Position numbers and translations under genes: made by a program. The notes under the pieces were generated by a model. It worked only from the letters and a program-made list of their open reading frames with translations, did not search any database and had not been told where the DNA came from. Positions 25,608 through 28,548 of a DNA stretch of 28,548 nt are shown piece after piece. Each line of letters begins with the position of its first letter. The first letter of the stretch is position 1. Source of the DNA: Sphaeroforma sirkka (Eukaryota; Opisthokonta; Ichthyosporea; Ichthyophonida); NCBI GenBank assembly GCA_001586965.3, contig LUCW03000227.1:1-28548 (forward strand), given 5' to 3'.

Positions 25608-27993
25608 GCATGATCGGCTACCGACTCCCACGTGTCATAGGTGTGGTTTGGTGTTGACGTCATGTGCTCGAAGTCTTCGTAAAGGATCGTGTTGATATGA
25701 ATCTCTAGCTTCCGATGGTGGAGCCAAGTCTTCGTCCTGTGTAATCGCATTCACCTGTACTTGAGGCGTCGGACGTATTGTAACTACGTCTATAGTCTGG
25801 GATGTATTCTGCCCCTGTCCTGCGGTTGACGTTGTGGACGGTCTGTGTACCGATTGTACATCCCTCAAAGGACGGTTGTTGTCGTATAGCCTTGCCCGAC
25901 CCTCTGCGCTCACGCTTGCGACGCCCTGAAATGATGACACCGTGGGATGTGCCTACCACCTGGTGGCGCCTGTGCCTGGCACCCCGCACAAGTCGTTGGT
26001 ACCGTAAGGTTGGGGCCGTTGAGGTCAATTCTGCGTTTGTCGTCTACTCGTCTGTAGGTTGGGGTGGCTATTGGTGTGGTCGCGACTTCCATTGGTCGTC
26101 GGGCCCTCGCGGTTGTTGCGACCCTGGAAACGTGCTGTCGTACGTTGCTGTGCATCCTGAATGTCAGGGCTCAACAGCTGTATAAGCTCGTCGTCTCCAT
26201 CGGTTGCCATTTGGGATGCAGCTTTGTAAAGTACGTTCATACGTACGGCCGTTGAGAGCTTCTTCTAACAGTTGTACAATGCAGTGTGGTTCACTAAATT
26301 CTGTTGGAAGTCGGCATCTGTCTGGCACCGTTCACGTGCCCTCCTGCAGCGTTCTCCATGAGCTGTGTCATTTGTTCCATAAGAGGAGTAGTGCATGTTA
26401 CGACTTTGGCCCTTGGCTAACTTGCGAAACGCGGGAACGACGGTGGCTTGTGTTTCGTGCGGAACAGATCTGTTCGATCTGTAGTTGAGGTGTACATGTC
26501 TTCAACCGTTCAGAGTTGTCGCGGATGTAGTCAGCGTTGACTTCTCCGCCTTTGAAGTAAGAATGGTACCTTATGAAACCATGTAAGGTTCCAACTCTCG
26601 TCCAGCCCTGCGATTTGTGCGTTCTTGAACGCCTCGAGGAAAAACCTCTTGTGTCCCGTTCCATCATATCATGAGTGAGCTAGTATCTGTTCGACGGCCA
26701 ATCGACAGACGTACGTGGTGAAGGTACGGGACGCTTCTCTACCGGTCGGGACTCTCAATGGTAGCTGAAGTGTCTCAATCACGCCCCAGAGCTTCAGCTC
26801 GAGGCCGTGTTATTCTCCTCGATTGCTTGGCATGGCGCGATAGCAACTGTATTGCCTGTGCGTGTAGCGCCTGTCGCCTCTCGATACCTAGCCGGTGTGG
26901 GCAGGCACTTTGTTGCCTCTCAACTTCTCTTGTCGTTTAGGTGTCTGTACATATTCACTGGGCGCTTCGCTTCTCGCCCCACTGACGTTGCTTTGTTGGT
27001 TGGCGCAGGTTCGTACTTAATCGGTCTGTCTCTTCTTCACCTGCGCCTTGATTCTGTCTGGCTAATAGCGTGTTCATGTGCGAAAAGAGACGGTGTTCTC
27101 ACACTGGCGAACGGGCAATCTCTCACTCGACTGTATCTCTGACCCTGTTGATTGAGTGCCCCGAATCCATAAAACGGACGCTCACAACTTTGAACTCGGA
27201 AGACAGGGTTGGCTTAGATCTCTGATACTGCTATGTGCCCGTTGTTGGCGTCGGAAGAACTACGCCTTAGCGACTTGACCCTATATTCAGTTCGTCCGGC
27301 GTCTGTGCGCTGTAACTTCTAATTTCGTATTCGAGAGACTGCTGTTATTTGATAAATGTTCAATGAGGAGTTACTGAGCTGACGATTGTTTGACGTGCCG
27401 TTTTCACCCAACAGTTGACGCGATTCCGGCTCGACGCTTTCGCTTGTTAGGTAGAAGGCGTATTGAGACCGTTACTGGGAAATAAAAGGCCCTGGGTATC
27501 GAGACAAACGAGCTACAGCCCTTCACTATTTCTGTTTCACCAATCAAAATCCCCGCCAGCTACTGACTCACTTGCGGATTTAGTGCTTTCTGATTATACC
27601 CCTCGAATTCTCTCATCATCTCCGGGTGCAGGTCCATTTTTTGTTTACTCTTGATGGCTGCTTCAATCACGGAAATAAGTGGGCCATGAACTAGGCTATT
27701 GCCGAACAGTGATGGCAATTAGTGCGGGCAGGCGGCCTCCATGGGACGACGTTGGTTCACGTCAGTCGACCATTATCAATATTTCTTGCTTCAGCATTCA
27801 AGAGATTTGCATCACGAATTTGGCGGGGGTAGGACATGGTTGGTGAGTTGTTTGTCAATGGAGAACTAAATTGGTCGCGAATGAATTGATGGAATTGCTG
27901 AACCTTAGTATCCGTTTTCGCAGTAGATTTCGTCCTTCGAGCACGCGGCGATATGGAAAATGGAGTCATAGACTTAAATTGTGGTTCCCTCAT
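25608..27993 (-). pseudogene. Gag polyprotein, right arm (heavily degraded)
   Basis: Gag in reverse of the left arm, in many short frames (25635-25940, 25910-26240, 26398-26667). The N-terminal frame 27757-27993 starts MREPQFKSMTPFSISPRARR, is basic, and runs into MSYPRQIRDAN, aligning with MSYPAK at 22374 of the left arm; this suggests the natural gag start lies upstream of MSYP. Between 26800 and 27750 the match to the left arm drops sharply with many small indels. Confidence 0.7.
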
Positions 27994-28548
27994 TGACTGT
28001 TTTCCTTTTCCTACACTAACATAAGTAACATGGATAGTCTATATGCTCTAACACTACCAGCTGTCTTACTCTTCATCACAATAACACTTTATGGTTGAGT
28101 GCCTCATTAGTGTTCCCTTCTTGTTCTACTCCTCGCCAGCTCTTACTCCCGGCTAATGACGGCTATTCGCAGGACCCTGTTGGAACTTCCCTCATCGCTC
28201 CTCTTTTACTCTTCTTACCCGTGATGTCCCTTGTCATGTGCTGTTGCGGTTGTTGGAATAACTCTTTGTGATCTAAGAACGATTGCTCGTTGTGCACTCC
28301 TAAACTAAACTGCAAATCAACCACACCTTCTGTGCATACTGTTGATCCTCTCCGTTGACCTGATTTTTCACGAATTTCTGATGATTTGGGTGTGTTCGCA
28401 TATCATTTTCTACAATTTTAACCTTGTATTTACTTGCATCGTTCGTGTTATGTGCCCCCCATATTATAATAGCACTCCTAATAACTCACGGGTGCTTACC
28501 GTGGCTCTCTGTATCTTCCTAATATCCCATTCTGAAAACTTTGTAAAA
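27994..28548 (-). other. Leader of B-type element, right arm (reaches window end)
   Basis: Reverse complement of 21672-22225 with roughly one difference per 10-20 bases and several indels. No gene. It ends with the window, so the LTR expected beyond it (compare 20848-21095) is not seen. Confidence 0.75.

Larger units (their letters stand above)
21672..28548. repeat. Inverted duplication of about 6.9 kb with about 200 bp central spacer
   Basis: Position x on the left arm pairs with about 50220-x on the right: 21672 with 28548, 22374 with 27840, 23291 with 26940, 24616 with 25608. Arms share derived differences from B copy 1, so they descend from one sequence, yet the right arm carries many extra small indels and substitutions and its gag N-terminal third is heavily altered. 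The repeat may continue beyond the window. Confidence 0.88.

Overview
The window is eukaryotic repeat DNA made almost entirely of nested, broken LTR retrotransposons. I see no host gene, rRNA or tRNA, and nothing bacterial. The host cannot be named from this sequence: two chromodomain Ty3/gypsy families and one Ty1/copia family fit a repeat-rich protist, alga, oomycete or fungus equally well.

Layout. (1) 1-2905, minus strand: Ty3/gypsy family A, copy 1, from the start of integrase back to the gag stop. (2) 2906-3145: LTR 'L', copy 1. (3) 3146-9478, minus strand: Ty3/gypsy family B, copy 1, the most complete element: a 3' untranslated region with two minisatellites, chromodomain, integrase, H2C2 finger, a Dam-methyltransferase-like domain, RNase H, RT, protease and most of gag. 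(4) 9479-9703: L copy 2, inverted relative to copy 1. (5) 9704-12443, minus strand: family A, copy 2, with an in-frame 1.1 kb deletion that fuses RNase H to integrase in one 752-codon frame. (6) 12444-15128, plus strand: 5' half of a copia element (LTR, PBS, GA-rich leader, gag, protease, start of integrase). (7) 15129-15373: L copy 3. (8) 15374-17772, minus strand: 3' part of a second B element. (9) 17773-20847, minus strand: the missing 3' half of the same copia element, inverted. (10) 20848-21095: L copy 4. (11) 21096-25006, plus strand: leader, gag and protease start of a B-type element. (12) About 25007-28548, minus strand: a degraded inverted copy of item 11, giving a palindrome-like inverted duplication of about 6.9 kb that reaches the window edge.

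How it fits together. In the gypsy families gag and protease-pol share one reading frame separated by a single stop (TAG in A, TGA in B), which suggests stop-codon readthrough. Pol order is protease, RT, RNase H, Dam-like domain, H2C2 finger, DDE integrase, GPY/F module, and (seen in B) chromodomain. L has TG...CA ends, follows a G-run polypurine tract in B, and is flanked by a short target duplication inside the copia integrase, so it is read as the LTR of family B. The two copia halves carry matching target-site bases next to L copies 3 and 4. The simplest history is that a B element inserted antisense into copia and later rearrangement inverted the distal part and lost the middle of B.

Most interesting points: the adenine-methyltransferase-like domain inside a chromovirus polyprotein, the conserved gag stop codon, the hairpin-rich LTR found at four rearrangement junctions, and the inverted duplication whose centre shows local template-switch patches. 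Single-base frameshifts are common throughout. They may be real decay or long-read consensus errors, and an assembly artefact is a serious alternative for the terminal palindrome.
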